Numbered from the stretch's first letter, positions 41,115 through 51,617 are shown. The stretch: 64,000 bases of DNA from Aliirhizobium smilacinae (GCF_006335145.1 NZ_VDMN01000002.1:682001-746000), one strand, 5' to 3'. Notes: generated from the letters alone by a model not told the origin. Program-made: numbers and translations.

Positions 41115-41151
41115 TGTTTCAATGTTTCATAATTGTGAAACAATAGTTTCA
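41115..41151. promoter_or_regulatory. Cluster of TTTCA half-sites, probable RpiR-type operator
   Basis: The 97-base divergent gap holds TGTTTCA (41115-41121), TGTTTCA-N6-TGAAACA (41123-41142) and GTTTCA (41146-41151), the last also forming TGAAAC-N4-GTTTCA. RpiR-family proteins commonly bind TGAAA..TTTCA repeats. No THI-box-like sequence is visible in the gap. Confidence 0.65.
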
Positions 41152-41205
41152 TTGTTGCAAGAGGGGTGCTAGTCTTTTTATGCAGAGCGGCAAACCGGAG
41201 AAATC

Positions 41206-42054
41206 ATGGCCTCGCGTCTCGTCTTGCGCATTCAGGAACGCTATCAGCGGCTGACAGCCGGAGAGCAGAAACTCGCCCAGCTGATCCTTGACCGGCAGGA
41301 CGATATCCTGACCCATTCGGCGACCGAGATCGCCGAAATGGCAGGGGTTTCCAAGGCAACCGCGGCGCGATTCTTCCAGCATCTTGGCTATGCGGATTTC
41401 AACGAGGTAAAGCTGCAGGCACGCGAGGAGCGCAATCGCACGGAGCCTTACGGGTATTCGGTCACGCAATCGGAACAGGTGGCGCTGGGGCGTACGATCG
41501 GCGCGCATCTGGAACTCGAGCTGAAAAATCTGACCAAGACGTTTGAGGAAATGCGCTCCGACAAGGTGCGCGAAGCGGCCGAGCTGATTGCCGCGGCGCC
41601 AAAGGTGTGGGTGCTTGGGCTCGGCACGGAAGAGGGCGTGGCGCGATATGCGCGGCTGATGTTTTCGCGGCTGCGGCACAGTGTGATGATTCTGGGCATC
41701 AACCAGGGGTCATGGGCGGAAGATCTGGCCATGACCGGGCCGAAGGACGTGCTGCTTCTGGTGACGCTGCCGCCGCACCAGCCGATCCTCAAACCGATCC
41801 TCAGCCACGCCGCGACAAGTCGTCTCAACGTCATCACCATCACTGACCGGACTTCGATGCTGGAGGCGCAACGCTACTCGAATGTCGTGCTGCCCTGCCA
41901 TGTGGCGAGCTTTGCGCTTGGCCCTTCGCATACGACGATATTGAGTACGGTGAGGCTGCTGGCGCTGACCTATGCGGCCCATTCCGGCAGGTCTGCGCAA
42001 CAGCGGGCCGAGATCATATCGGCCATTCACGAGGAACTGGGCGATCTTTACTGA
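41206..42054 (+). CDS. RpiR-family transcriptional regulator
   Basis: This 282-residue regulator has an N-terminal helix-turn-helix (HSATEIAEMAGVSKATAARFF and QHLGYADFNEVK) and a C-terminal SIS sugar-phosphate-binding domain (APKVWVLGLGTEEGVARYA, TGPKDVLLLVTLPPH, VITITDRTSM). GGAG precedes the ATG. It is divergent from the cycloligase/ABC operon, with shared repeat sites, so it most likely controls that operon. A sugar-phosphate or phosphorylated pyrimidine effector fits the SIS fold, but is not shown. Confidence 0.92.
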   Translation: MASRLVLRIQERYQRLTAGEQKLAQLILDRQDDILTHSATEIAEMAGVSKATAARFFQHLGYADFNEVKLQAREERNRTEPYGYSVTQSEQVALGRTIGAHLELELKNLTKTFEEMRSDKVREAAELIAAAPKVWVLGLGTEEGVARYARLMFSRLRHSVMILGINQGSWAEDLAMTGPKDVLLLVTLPPHQPILKPILSHAATSRLNVITITDRTSMLEAQRYSNVVLPCHVASFALGPSHTTILSTVRLLALTYAAHSGRSAQQRAEIISAIHEELGDLY

Positions 42055-42200
42055 GCGGTCCGGTAATATTCCTGCTTCATTAAGTCCGCTGCATCCTTAC
42101 CAAGATTTAATCCGCAGGACGCTGTGCTCGCTGGATTTTCGCCGTTTTGAGCGCAATATCCTCCTCCGCAGAGGCAAGGCCCTCATGGAGAACCATCGGC

Positions 42201-43436
42201 ATGAAGAAGATCTGGATCGTGGCCTGTATTGCCGTGGTGGCCGCAGCCGGCTGGCATTTTCGAGCGCAGCTTCCCTTTCTCGATCATCTCTATCCGCAAG
42301 CTCCCGCAGATAAGACGGCTTCGACCGAGACACAGCAGGGGGGCGGCAGCAATGGCCAGCGTGGACGCGGCAACGGCCAGCCGCCGGCGGTCAAGACTAT
42401 TGCCGCAGTGAAGATGACGCTGCCTCTCGATGTGACCGCGACGGGCGCAGCCGTTGCCGATGAAAACACCACGATCGCCGCGCAGCAAGCCGGAACGGTG
42501 ATGTCGATCGCCGCGCATGACGGCGATGTCATCAGGGCCGGCGACCTGATCGCCAAGCTGGACGATCGTAGCCTCGTGGCCGCTCTCGACAAGGACAAGG
42601 CCCTGCTGGCGCGGGACGAAGCTTCGCTCAGAGGTGCCGAAACGGCACTTGCGCGGGCAAAGACGCTGGTCGATCGCAGTGCCGGGACACAGCAATCCGT
42701 CGACGAGGCTCAGGCGACGCGAGATACCAATGCAGCGACGGTGCAGAGCGACAAAGCCACGATCGCAGCCGATCAGGTCAATCTGGATCACACGGAAATC
42801 CGCGCGCCGTTCGACGGGCGTCTCGGCGATATCACGGTCAGTGTCGGTGCCTATCTCGGTGTAGGCTCGACCGTCGTGACGATTGCCAAATACGATCCGA
42901 TCTATGTGAATTTCCATCTGCCTGAAGGCTATCTCGGCGAATTGCGCCGGGGATTTGCCGGTGGTGCAGTGGCGGTCGATGCGCTGCCGCAATGGTCTTC
43001 GAACGAGATCGTCAGCGGCGAGCTCAGTTTCTTCGACAATACGGTCGACACCGCGTCGGGAACCATTTTGGCAAAGGCGAAGTTCGACAATCCGGATGGG
43101 GCTTTGTGGCCGGGCCAGTCCGTCAACGTGACGGTGCGTTTCGGTGGCGGCGGAGAAGACATCGTCGTGCCGACGGTTGCAGTCAATCCGGGAGCCGACA
43201 GCCCCTTTGTCTATACGATCGGCGATGACAGGAAGGCCCACAAGACGTCGGTGACGATTTCCCGCGCCAATGGCAGCGACACGGCGATCACCAAAGGGAT
43301 CGAGGACGGCGCGCATGTCGTGATCGAAGGGCAGTCGCAGCTTGCCGATGGGGCGACGGTCCATGAGGATTTTTCCGCTGCGAGCCGCGATACCGCCTCG
43401 GTCAATGCCGTGATTGAACTGGGAGCCAACAATTGA
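42201..43436 (+). CDS. RND efflux membrane-fusion protein (MdtA-like)
   Basis: This periplasmic adaptor of about 411 residues starts at ATG 42201 (GGAG ten bases before). One N-terminal helix (IWIVACIAVVAAAGWHF), a Gln/Gly-rich linker (QQGGGSNGQRGRGNGQ), then lipoyl, coiled-coil, beta-barrel and membrane-proximal domains: AQQAGTVMSIAAHDGDVIRA, LDHTEIRAPFDGRLGDITVS and YVNFHLPEGYLGELRRG. The stop overlaps the TTG start of the RND transporter (TTGA), so the pair is translationally coupled. Confidence 0.92.
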   Translation: MKKIWIVACIAVVAAAGWHFRAQLPFLDHLYPQAPADKTASTETQQGGGSNGQRGRGNGQPPAVKTIAAVKMTLPLDVTATGAAVADENTTIAAQQAGTVMSIAAHDGDVIRAGDLIAKLDDRSLVAALDKDKALLARDEASLRGAETALARAKTLVDRSAGTQQSVDEAQATRDTNAATVQSDKATIAADQVNLDHTEIRAPFDGRLGDITVSVGAYLGVGSTVVTIAKYDPIYVNFHLPEGYLGELRRGFAGGAVAVDALPQWSSNEIVSGELSFFDNTVDTASGTILAKAKFDNPDGALWPGQSVNVTVRFGGGGEDIVVPTVAVNPGADSPFVYTIGDDRKAHKTSVTISRANGSDTAITKGIEDGAHVVIEGQSQLADGATVHEDFSAASRDTASVNAVIELGANN

Positions 43437-46400
43437 TCCCCGAATTCTGCATCAGGCGTCCCGTCGCCACCACGCTTCTTGCCATCGGGGCCATATTGGC
43501 CGGGCTTGCCGGATATCGGATGCTGCCGGTGGCAGCCCTGCCGCAGGTGGATTTTCCGACGATCAACGTGTCCTCGTCGCTGAGCGGCGCTTCGCCTCAG
43601 ACGATGGCGACGGCGGTTTCCACCCCGTTGATCAAGAAATTCGAGACCATTCCGGGCATCAGTGAAATCAGCGCGACAAACTCGCTCGGCAATTCCTCGA
43701 TCGTGCTGCAGTTCGATCTGAGCCGTGATATCGATGCCGCTGCCGCCGACGTACAGGCGGCGATTTCACAGGCAAGCCGGCAGTTGCCGGACAACATGAC
43801 GACGGCGCCGAGCTATCGCAAGACCAACCCAGCCGATGCGCCGGTCCTGCTTCTGACGGTGAAAAGCGACAGCCTGCCGCCGAGCAAGGTGGACGAAATT
43901 GCCGAAAACGTTATCTCGCCGACGCTTTCGACACTGCCCGGCGTTGCCGAGGTGTCGATCTTCGGGGCCAAGACCTATGCCGTTCGTGTCGAGGTCGACC
44001 CGAACAAGCTGCAGGCAAGGGGTCTCGGCGTCCAGAGCGTGACGAACGCGATCGAGGCTGCCAATAGCCAGGCACCGGTCGGCTCGCTGCAGAACGGCAG
44101 CCAGAAGCTGACGATCAATGCCGACACGCAACGCACCAATGCGCAGGAGTTCCGCTCGCTGGTGATAGCATCGCCCAACGGCGCGCCGATCCATCTTGGC
44201 GATATCGCGCGGGTAGAGGACAGTGTCGAGAACCTCGATGCGGGCAGCTGGTATGACGGCCAGTCAGCCATCGTGCTGGCCGTGCAGCGCCAGCCGGATG
44301 CCAATACGGTGGCCGTCGTCGATGCGGTGAAAGCGAAGATCCCGGCGCTGACGGCGGAGATACCGGCATCGGTCACGCTCAATGTGATGAACGATTCCTC
44401 CACGTCGATCCGCGAATCGATCTCGGACGTTCAGTTCACGCTTGGGCTGACCATCGCGCTTGTCGTGCTGGTGATCTATCTGTTCCTCGGGCGGGTTTCC
44501 GCCACGATCGTGCCGGCGCTTGCTGTGCCTCTATCGCTGATCACCACATTCGGCGCCATGTATCTGCTCGGCTACAGCATCGACAATATCTCGCTTCTGG
44601 GGCTGACACTGTCCGTCGGGCTGGTGGTCGACGATGCGATCGTGATGCTCGAAAACATCATGCGGCATATCGAGGACGGAATGCCGGTGCGGCAGGCGGC
44701 GCTGCAGGGGGCAGCGGAGGTAAGCTATACGATTATCTCGATGTCGATCTCGCTGATCGCGGTGTTTATTCCGATCCTGCTGATGGGCGGCGTGGTCGGT
44801 CGGTTGTTCAACGAATTCGGCATGGTGGTTGCGCTTGCGATCGTTGCCTCGGCCGTGGTGTCGCTGACGGTCACGCCGATGCTGGGATCGCGGATGTCGG
44901 ACAGGCATCATCGGCCGAGCCTGATCGTCCGGGTGTTCGATCGCGGTTTCGAGAAGACGCTGCGCGGTTACGACCGGTCGGTTGGCTGGTGCCTGCGGCA
45001 CCGGACGGTGATCATGCTGGTTTTCCTGGCCTCGGTCGGCGGTTCTCTTTATCTGTTCAAGACGCTCCCGAGCAGTTTTTTCCCGACGGAAGACATCGGC
45101 AGGCTTTCGGTTTCGACCCGTGCACGCGAAGACATTTCCTATGCGGCGATGCGCGACCTGCAGGCTCAGGTGGTGGAGGCGATCCGCGCCAACCCGGCGG
45201 TCAACCACGTGACCTCGACGGTCGGCGGCAACAGCCGAAGCCCGCTCAACAACGGCACGGTTTTTGTGGAACTGAAGGACCGGAACAGCAGGCCGCCATT
45301 GCAGCAAACCTTGCAGGAGCTGCGGCAGGCGACGGGCAAGATCGCCGGTATCCGCGCCTTCATCACGCCGCAGCAGAGCCTTCGCTTCGGCGGGCGCAGC
45401 ACCGCCAGCCAGTACCAGCTCGTCGTCCAGGCCTTGAAAGTGGACGATACGAATGAATGGTCGGGCAAGCTGCAGGCCGCCATGCGGCAGGACCGGCAGC
45501 ATTTTACCGACGTGACGTCCGATGCGCAGAACAACGCGATCGAGGCCGATATCAAGGTTGATACGGAAAAGGCCGCCCGTTTCGGCATTACCGACGACAC
45601 GTTGCGCAAATCGCTGCAAATGGCTTTCGGTGGTTATAATGCTGCCGAAATTCAGTCGACGGGCGACAGTTACGAGGTCATCGTCGAGTTCGATACCAGC
45701 CGGCAGTGGAACGACCAGTTGCTGCAGCAGGTGCGGGTCATGTCGTCCAACGGCACGCTGGTGCCGCTGTCGAACTTCGCCCATGTGGAGCGCAAGACGG
45801 CACCGGTGACGATCAGCCAGACCGGCCAGCTCGTCTCAACGACCATTTCGTTCAACCTGCCCGACAATGTTGCGCTCAGCGATGCGACTGCGGCCATCGA
45901 CCAGATCAAGGCATCGCTCGACATGCCGGCCGATGTGTTCACCTCTTACGGCGGTACGGCACAGATTTTTCAGCAGAGCCAGGGCAATACGCCACTGCTG
46001 ATCCTCGCCGCCGTGCTGACCATCTATGTTGTGCTCGGGGTGCTTTACGAGAGCTTCATTCATCCGCTGACAATTCTTTCCGGCTTGCCGGCCGCGGCAT
46101 TCGGCGCGCTTCTGGCACTGAAACTGTTCGGCTTCGACCTTTCGATCATCGCGCTGATAGGCCTTCTGATGCTGATCGGCATCGTCAAGAAGAACGCCAT
46201 CATGATGATAGACGTGGCGGTGGAGACGATGCGGGAGAAAGGCGAAAGTGCTGCGGCCGCGATCCATGAGGCAAGCGTGCGGCGTTTCCGTCCGATCATG
46301 ATGACGACATTCTGCGCGCTGCTCGGTGCATTGCCGATCGCCATCGGCGGCGGCGCTTCGTCGGAGCTTCGCCAGCCATTGGGTGTAGCCGTGGTTGGTG

Positions 46401-46558
46401 GCCTGATCGTTAGTCAGGCGTTGACGCTGTTCATTACGCCGGTGATTTTTGTCGAAATGGACCGTTTCGGCCGGTTCCTCAGCCGCCTCGGCCGCCGCAA
46501 GGACGAGGAGCGGACCGAGAGCAATGACGATCATCGTCCGGCAATCGCGGCGGAGTGA
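43433..46558 (+). CDS. RND efflux transporter (MdtB/C-like)
   Basis: This is a 1041-residue proton-driven inner-membrane exporter with 12 helices and two large periplasmic loops. It opens IPEFCIRRPVATTLLAIGAI, and the TM4 proton-relay pair is present in SVGLVVDDAIVMLENI. The branch is closer to MdtB/C than to AcrB (FCIRRPVATTLL, NVSSSLSGASPQTMA). The start is a TTG overlapping the adaptor stop. It converges with the ABC-2 permease gene of the next system with only about ten bases between, and no clear terminator. No outer-membrane partner is encoded here. Confidence 0.93.
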   Translation: MIPEFCIRRPVATTLLAIGAILAGLAGYRMLPVAALPQVDFPTINVSSSLSGASPQTMATAVSTPLIKKFETIPGISEISATNSLGNSSIVLQFDLSRDIDAAAADVQAAISQASRQLPDNMTTAPSYRKTNPADAPVLLLTVKSDSLPPSKVDEIAENVISPTLSTLPGVAEVSIFGAKTYAVRVEVDPNKLQARGLGVQSVTNAIEAANSQAPVGSLQNGSQKLTINADTQRTNAQEFRSLVIASPNGAPIHLGDIARVEDSVENLDAGSWYDGQSAIVLAVQRQPDANTVAVVDAVKAKIPALTAEIPASVTLNVMNDSSTSIRESISDVQFTLGLTIALVVLVIYLFLGRVSATIVPALAVPLSLITTFGAMYLLGYSIDNISLLGLTLSVGLVVDDAIVMLENIMRHIEDGMPVRQAALQGAAEVSYTIISMSISLIAVFIPILLMGGVVGRLFNEFGMVVALAIVASAVVSLTVTPMLGSRMSDRHHRPSLIVRVFDRGFEKTLRGYDRSVGWCLRHRTVIMLVFLASVGGSLYLFKTLPSSFFPTEDIGRLSVSTRAREDISYAAMRDLQAQVVEAIRANPAVNHVTSTVGGNSRSPLNNGTVFVELKDRNSRPPLQQTLQELRQATGKIAGIRAFITPQQSLRFGGRSTASQYQLVVQALKVDDTNEWSGKLQAAMRQDRQHFTDVTSDAQNNAIEADIKVDTEKAARFGITDDTLRKSLQMAFGGYNAAEIQSTGDSYEVIVEFDTSRQWNDQLLQQVRVMSSNGTLVPLSNFAHVERKTAPVTISQTGQLVSTTISFNLPDNVALSDATAAIDQIKASLDMPADVFTSYGGTAQIFQQSQGNTPLLILAAVLTIYVVLGVLYESFIHPLTILSGLPAAAFGALLALKLFGFDLSIIALIGLLMLIGIVKKNAIMMIDVAVETMREKGESAAAAIHEASVRRFRPIMMTTFCALLGALPIAIGGGASSELRQPLGVAVVGGLIVSQALTLFITPVIFVEMDRFGRFLSRLGRRKDEERTESNDDHRPAIAAE

Positions 46559-46567
46559 TGGTAGTGC

Positions 46568-47680
46568 CTATCTGAGGAAACGCCGGAAGCGGCGCAGTGC
46601 CATCCAGAACAGGACCGAGCCGATGACCAGCAGCGCCAGCAGTTGTGGCCAGACCACATCGAGCTGCGCGCCGCGGAACAGCACGGCCTGGGCGAGGATG
46701 ACGAAATGCGTGTTGGGGGCGAGAAGCATGATGTACTGGATGATATCCGGCATGCTTTCACGCGGCGTCATCGCGCCTGAGAGGACCTGAAGCGGCAGAA
46801 GCACGAGGATCAGCAGCAGGCCGAATTGCGGCATGGAACCTGCGACCGTTGCCAGAAATATGCCCATGGAGGTGGTGGCAAACAGGAACAGCGCCGTGCC
46901 GAGGAGGAAGACTGCCGCCGATCCCTCGATCGGGATTGACAGCAGGCCTTTCACCACGACGAAAAGAGCAAAGCTCGAGGCGAGCAGCACGACGAGGCCC
47001 ATCGACCAGATCTTGCTGATCATGATTTCCGTCGGCGTGACCGGCATGACGAGCAGATGCTCGATCGTGCCATGTTCGCGTTCGCGAATGAGGGCAGCAC
47101 CGGTCAGGACGATCGACAGCATGGTGATCGAGGTGATGATATTGGTGATCGAGCCGAACCAGGACTTGTCGAGCGACGGGTTGAACCGTGCCCGGAGCGT
47201 CAGGTCGACGGGGACGCTGCTTGCGCCGCGGTATCGATCGAGGAATTCGCTGACCTCATTTCCAACGATGGTCTGGATGTAGCCGTTTCCGCTGAAGGCC
47301 TGGCTCATGCGGGTCGCATCGACATTGAGCTGGATGACCGGCTGCTGATTGGCCAGCACATCGCGCTGGAAATCCGGTGGGATGTTGAGCGCGAATGTGT
47401 CGAGCCCGGCATCCATGCGGCTGTCCATTTCGGCAATCGAGATCTGTTTCGGGGGTACGAAATAGGGAGGCATGAAGGCGGTGCTGATGCGGCTGGAGAG
47501 CGGCGACTGGTCTTCGTCGACGATGGCGACGGCTGCATTGTTCAGCGTTTCCGGCATGGCGCTGGAGCCGGTATAGATCTGCAGGCTGAAGGCGTAGACG
47601 ATCAGCAGCAAAAGCATCGGATCGCGGGCGAGGCCGCGCAACTCCTTGAGGCCGAGTTGGAAGATGTTGGACGAGAACAT
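46568..47680 (-). CDS. ABC-2 type exporter permease
   Basis: This 370-residue permease has one N-terminal helix, a large extracytoplasmic domain (about 45-175) and five further helices, as in YhhJ/YbhR-type exporters. GAALIREREHGTIEHLLVMPVTPTEI is the conserved ABC-2 cytoplasmic segment, and LQVLSGAMTPRESMPDIIQYI is the usual loop before the last helices. GGAG lies in the end of the preceding rbbA-like gene; the gap is two bases. It is the last gene of the tetR-hlyD-rbbA-permease cluster. Confidence 0.9.
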   Translation of the reverse strand: MFSSNIFQLGLKELRGLARDPMLLLLIVYAFSLQIYTGSSAMPETLNNAAVAIVDEDQSPLSSRISTAFMPPYFVPPKQISIAEMDSRMDAGLDTFALNIPPDFQRDVLANQQPVIQLNVDATRMSQAFSGNGYIQTIVGNEVSEFLDRYRGASSVPVDLTLRARFNPSLDKSWFGSITNIITSITMLSIVLTGAALIREREHGTIEHLLVMPVTPTEIMISKIWSMGLVVLLASSFALFVVVKGLLSIPIEGSAAVFLLGTALFLFATTSMGIFLATVAGSMPQFGLLLILVLLPLQVLSGAMTPRESMPDIIQYIMLLAPNTHFVILAQAVLFRGAQLDVVWPQLLALLVIGSVLFWMALRRFRRFLR

Positions 47681-47682
47681 GG

Positions 47683-50460
47683 TCAGCTCTCCTGCTTCTT
47701 GAGAAGCACCGCGCCGAGCGCTGCCAATATCGGGATGGCGATCAGCAGGGGTACGAAGGATCCGGCAAGACCGGCAAAATCCAGCGCCTTGGAGAATGTG
47801 CCGCGCGATATCGTCATGAAATAGCTGGTCGGATAGATCTGTCCGATGAAAGCACCGGCCCCCTGCAGCGACGAGACCGGGTCGGTCATGCCGGAATATT
47901 GCGTAGCCGGGATCAGCGTCAGCAGCGCGGTGCCGAAGATGGCGGCGATCTGGCTCGACATGAAGGTCGACATCAATATGCCGATCGAGGTGGCGATGAT
48001 CACGTAGAGAAGGGCAGCCGTCGCATAGGTGATGAAACTGCCGGTGAAGGGCACGCGAAAAATCAGCGTGGCGAAGGCGACCAGCAGAAGAAAATTCAGC
48101 ATGCCGAGCACGATGTAAGGCAGCTGCTTGCCGAATAGGAATTCCAGCCGTGTCACCGGCGTGACGTAGAGATTGATGATCGAGCCCAGTTCCTTCTCCC
48201 GTACGACGCTGAGGGCTGAGAGCATGGCGGGGATGAGGATCAACAGAAGCGGAATGACCGCCGGCACCATGGCAACGAGGCTTTTGACGTCCGGATTGTA
48301 ACGGAAGCGGGTTTCGATGGAGAACGTCCCTTGCGTGGCCGCCGACCCATAAACCTCGTTTGCCTTGCGGTTCAGCCAGTTGGCGTGCATGCCCTGGACA
48401 TAACCGCTGACGGTTTCCGCCCGTTGCGGCATAGCACCGTCGATCCAGGCGCCGATCTCGACAGTGTCGCCGCGCAGCACGTTGCGGCCGAAGCCGGGCG
48501 GTATCTCGATCGCAAGGCTGATCTCGCCCTCCCGCATCCGCTTGTCCATATCGGCATAATCGCGGATCGGCTCCTTTTCGATGAAATAACGGGAGCCGGC
48601 GATATCCAGCACATAGTCGCGGCTGATGGTGCTGTCGTCGCGGTCGAGCACGGCGAAGGTCAGGTCCTCGACATCCATGTTGATGCCGTAACCGATGACG
48701 AACATGAGGATGACACTGCCGAGAACGGCGAGCGTGGCGCGGATCGGGTCGCGCTGGAGTTCGAGCGTTTCGCGCCTTGTGTAACTGAACATACGACGGA
48801 AATCGAAAAAACGGCGTTTCTTCGGGGAATGGGTGTCGTGCGGGAGGACTGGTGCGATCGGAACGGCCGTTTCAGCTTTCTTTTCAGACGGCGCGATGCC
48901 GGAGGCTTCTTCTAGATAGGCGATGAAGGCGTCTTCGAGCGTCGCGGCATTTCTGCTCCTGGCGATCCCGGCTGGCGTATCGCTGATCAGCACCTTGCCG
49001 GCATGCATCAGCGAGATGCGGTCACAGCGTTCCGCCTCGTTCATGAAATGGGTGGAGATGAAAATGGTGACATTGTCCTTGCGCGACAGGTCGGCAAGGA
49101 TCTGCCAGAAGGCGTCGCGGGCGATGGGATCGACGCCGGAGGTCGGTTCGTCGAGGATCAGCACGTCGGGGGCGTGGATCATCGCCACCGCAAGCGACAG
49201 GCGCTGGCGGATGCCGAGCGGCAGACCGTCGGGCAACGTTTCCATCACGTCGGCCAGGCCGAAGCGGCTGGCCATCTCGTCGATCCGCGCCGGGATTTTT
49301 TCCTCCGGCAGCTTGAACAGGCGGGCATGCAGATCGAGGTTCTGGCGGACAGTCAGTTCGCTGTAGAGCGAAAAGGCCTGGCTCATGTAGCCGACGCGGC
49401 GGCGCACCGCCATGTCGCTCGCATCGACCGTGCGGCCAAAAAGTTTTGCCTCGCCTTCGCTGGCGGCAAGGAGGCCGGTCAGCATCTTCATCGTTGTCGA
49501 CTTGCCGCAGCCGTTGGAGCCGAGGAAACCGAATATTTCGCCGCGCGGAATTTTAAAGCTGACATTGTCGACCGCGGTGAAACTGCCGAAACGCATGCTG
49601 AGATGGCTCGCCTCGATGGCATAGTCTTCCGTCCCTCCATGCTCGCGCGGCGGGATGACGACATCCACATGGCCGCGCCGTTCTGCCTCTGGCAGGAGGG
49701 CGATGAAGGCGGCATCGAGATTGCCGGTGCCTGTACGTGATAGCAGTTCGGCCGGTGTGCCGGTATCGAGTACCTTGCCAGCATTCATCGCCACCAGCCA
49801 GTCGAAACCGGCTGCCTCTTCCATATAGGCGGTAGCGACGATGACGCTCATGCCTGGGCGGCCGGCGCGGATCGTATCGATCAACTCCCAGAACTGCCGC
49901 CGGGAAAGGGGATCGACGCCGGTCGTCGGTTCGTCGAGGATCAGAAGATCGGGATCGTGGATCAGGGCGCAGCAGAGGCCGAGTTTCTGTTTCATGCCGC
50001 CGGAGAGTTTGGCCGCCGGTCGGTCCGCGAAGGGGCCTAGGCCGGTGCTTTCCAGCAGTTCCTTGATGCGGGCCTCGCGCTCGGCCTTGTCCTGGCCGAA
50101 CAGGCGGGCGAAAAAATCGACATTCTCGAAGACCGACAGCGTCGGATAGAGGTTCTTGCCGAGCCCTTGCGGCATATAGGCGATCTTCGGGCAGGTCGTG
50201 TCGCGATGGCGGGCATCGGACATGTCTCCGCCGAGCACTTCGACCTTGCCCTTCTGGATCGCGCGGGCACCCGAGACGAGCGACAACAGGCTCGACTTGC
50301 CGACACCATCCGGCCCGATCAGGCCGACCATGCAGCCGGACGGGATGTCTAGCGAAACGCCGTCGAGCGCGATCGTCTTTTTGTAGGCAAGCGATACCTG
50401 CTGCAACCGGACTACCGGCTTGGGGCTTTCGGTCGAGACTTCTGTCTTGGCGGCGTCCAT
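47683..50460 (-). CDS. RbbA/YhiH-like fused ABC protein (ATPase-ATPase-permease)
   Basis: This 925-residue protein contains two ATPase domains and a C-terminal ABC-2 permease. ATPase 1: Walker [12 protein letters not shown], signature [13 protein letters not shown], Walker [14 protein letters not shown]. ATPase 2 (from about residue 285): Walker [12 protein letters not shown], a degenerate signature [13 protein letters not shown], Walker [14 protein letters not shown]. The permease part begins about residue 560 and has [22 protein letters not shown]. This architecture is typical of the RbbA/YhiH exporters next to HlyD (YhiI) and ABC-2 (YhhJ) genes. The substrate is unknown. Confidence 0.92.
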   Translation of the reverse strand: MDAAKTEVSTESPKPVVRLQQVSLAYKKTIALDGVSLDIPSGCMVGLIGPDGVGKSSLLSLVSGARAIQKGKVEVLGGDMSDARHRDTTCPKIAYMPQGLGKNLYPTLSVFENVDFFARLFGQDKAEREARIKELLESTGLGPFADRPAAKLSGGMKQKLGLCCALIHDPDLLILDEPTTGVDPLSRRQFWELIDTIRAGRPGMSVIVATAYMEEAAGFDWLVAMNAGKVLDTGTPAELLSRTGTGNLDAAFIALLPEAERRGHVDVVIPPREHGGTEDYAIEASHLSMRFGSFTAVDNVSFKIPRGEIFGFLGSNGCGKSTTMKMLTGLLAASEGEAKLFGRTVDASDMAVRRRVGYMSQAFSLYSELTVRQNLDLHARLFKLPEEKIPARIDEMASRFGLADVMETLPDGLPLGIRQRLSLAVAMIHAPDVLILDEPTSGVDPIARDAFWQILADLSRKDNVTIFISTHFMNEAERCDRISLMHAGKVLISDTPAGIARSRNAATLEDAFIAYLEEASGIAPSEKKAETAVPIAPVLPHDTHSPKKRRFFDFRRMFSYTRRETLELQRDPIRATLAVLGSVILMFVIGYGINMDVEDLTFAVLDRDDSTISRDYVLDIAGSRYFIEKEPIRDYADMDKRMREGEISLAIEIPPGFGRNVLRGDTVEIGAWIDGAMPQRAETVSGYVQGMHANWLNRKANEVYGSAATQGTFSIETRFRYNPDVKSLVAMVPAVIPLLLILIPAMLSALSVVREKELGSIINLYVTPVTRLEFLFGKQLPYIVLGMLNFLLLVAFATLIFRVPFTGSFITYATAALLYVIIATSIGILMSTFMSSQIAAIFGTALLTLIPATQYSGMTDPVSSLQGAGAFIGQIYPTSYFMTISRGTFSKALDFAGLAGSFVPLLIAIPILAALGAVLLKKQES

Positions 50461-50470
50461 CTCGGCGCCG

Positions 50471-51541
50471 TCACTTCACGAGGTTGCGTTCAAGATTTTC
50501 GGGCCATGTGGCCTGCGGATCGAGCCGGACATAGGCCATGCCAGGCAGGCCCGTCTTGACGTATTGGATGTATTTCTGGAGCAGTTCCTGCGGGATCTGC
50601 GCGCGGACCCGGAAGGTGAGTTTTTGCCGCTCTTCCTCCGTCTCGACCGTCTTCGGGGTGAACTGCGCAACATCGGCGACAAAAGAGACCTTGGCGGGGA
50701 TGGTGTATTGCGGCGCTGCGTCGAGGACGATGCGGACGTCGGAGCCGATCGAGGTCTGGCCGGCTTGCGCCGTCGGCAGGAAGAAAGTCATGTAGACGTC
50801 GCCGAGATCGACAAGATTGAGCACGCGGCCGCCGGCCGACAGTACTTCGCCGGACTGTGCGACGCGATACTGGACCCGGCCGTCCCGCGGCGAGGTCAGC
50901 GTGCTGTCGGCGATATCTGTGTCGACGCTATCGATCTGGGCCTTCGCGGCATCGACGGACGCTTCAGCATCGACAACCTGAGCTTTGGCTGCGTTTATCG
51001 CGGCGTCCGATGCCGCAAGCGATGCTTCCGCGGAGGCGAGCGTGGCACGCGCTGCCTGTTCGGCCGCCTCGCTGTCATCGACCACCTGCTGCGAGACGGT
51101 GTTGTTGGCGAGCAGTTGGCGCGAGCGGGCATTGGTCTTCTGAGCCGAATCAAGCTGTGCCTTGCGCTGTTCGATGACGGCAAGGGCGGATTTCCGTTCG
51201 GCCTCCCGCTGGGCGACGAGGCTGTGGGCAGTATCTACGGAGATTTCGGCGCGGCGTAGCTGCGCTTGCGCCTGACGTTTGCCGGCTTCCAGCTGGGCCG
51301 TGTCCATCTGTGCCAGAACCTGGCCGGCCTTGACGAAATCGCCCTCGCGAACCAGCAGTTCCTTCAGGCGGCCCGCCGTCTTGGTGGAGATGTCGATTTC
51401 GACGGCCTCGATCCGGCCATTGCTGGAGGTGAAGCCGATTGGCAGATCGTCACTGCGGAAGACTGTCCAGGCGTAATATCCGCAAGCAATTACAACGACG
51501 GCGATTACGCCCCAGATCCATCTTCTTGCGGACTTCGCCAT
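50471..51541 (-). CDS. HlyD-family secretion protein (YhiI-like)
   Basis: This membrane-fusion protein of 356 residues starts at ATG 51541 (GGGGG five bases before); a GTG one codon upstream is unlikely. One helix ([19 protein letters not shown]), then [20 protein letters not shown] and [20 protein letters not shown] (lipoyl half), a long coiled coil rich in Ala (about 75-205), and [20 protein letters not shown] (second half). It begins the structural part of the exporter operon, between the TetR gene and the fused ABC protein. Confidence 0.92.
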   Translation of the reverse strand: MAKSARRWIWGVIAVVVIACGYYAWTVFRSDDLPIGFTSSNGRIEAVEIDISTKTAGRLKELLVREGDFVKAGQVLAQMDTAQLEAGKRQAQAQLRRAEISVDTAHSLVAQREAERKSALAVIEQRKAQLDSAQKTNARSRQLLANNTVSQQVVDDSEAAEQAARATLASAEASLAASDAAINAAKAQVVDAEASVDAAKAQIDSVDTDIADSTLTSPRDGRVQYRVAQSGEVLSAGGRVLNLVDLGDVYMTFFLPTAQAGQTSIGSDVRIVLDAAPQYTIPAKVSFVADVAQFTPKTVETEEERQKLTFRVRAQIPQELLQKYIQYVKTGLPGMAYVRLDPQATWPENLERNLVK

Positions 51542-51601
51542 CACTACCCCCTAAGCAATTGCAATCATTCGCGTCAGAGTAATCTTATCGCGAAACGTTG
51601 A

Positions 51602-51617
51602 ATTGACCATGGTCAAT
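51602..51617. promoter_or_regulatory. 16-bp palindrome, probable TetR operator
   Basis: ATTGACCATGGTCAAT is a perfect palindrome in the gap between the TetR gene and the hlyD-type gene, 61 bases before the latter's start. Position and form fit the operator of the adjacent TetR protein. Confidence 0.7.

Noticed and set aside
41109..41205. Thiamin riboswitch searched for upstream of the cycloligase operon
   Set aside because: Only 97 bases are available and no THI-box-like conserved sequence is visible.
44531..45784. 417-codon minus-strand frame opposite the first RND transporter
   Set aside because: Complement of a membrane-protein gene; His, Arg and Asp rich with no family features.
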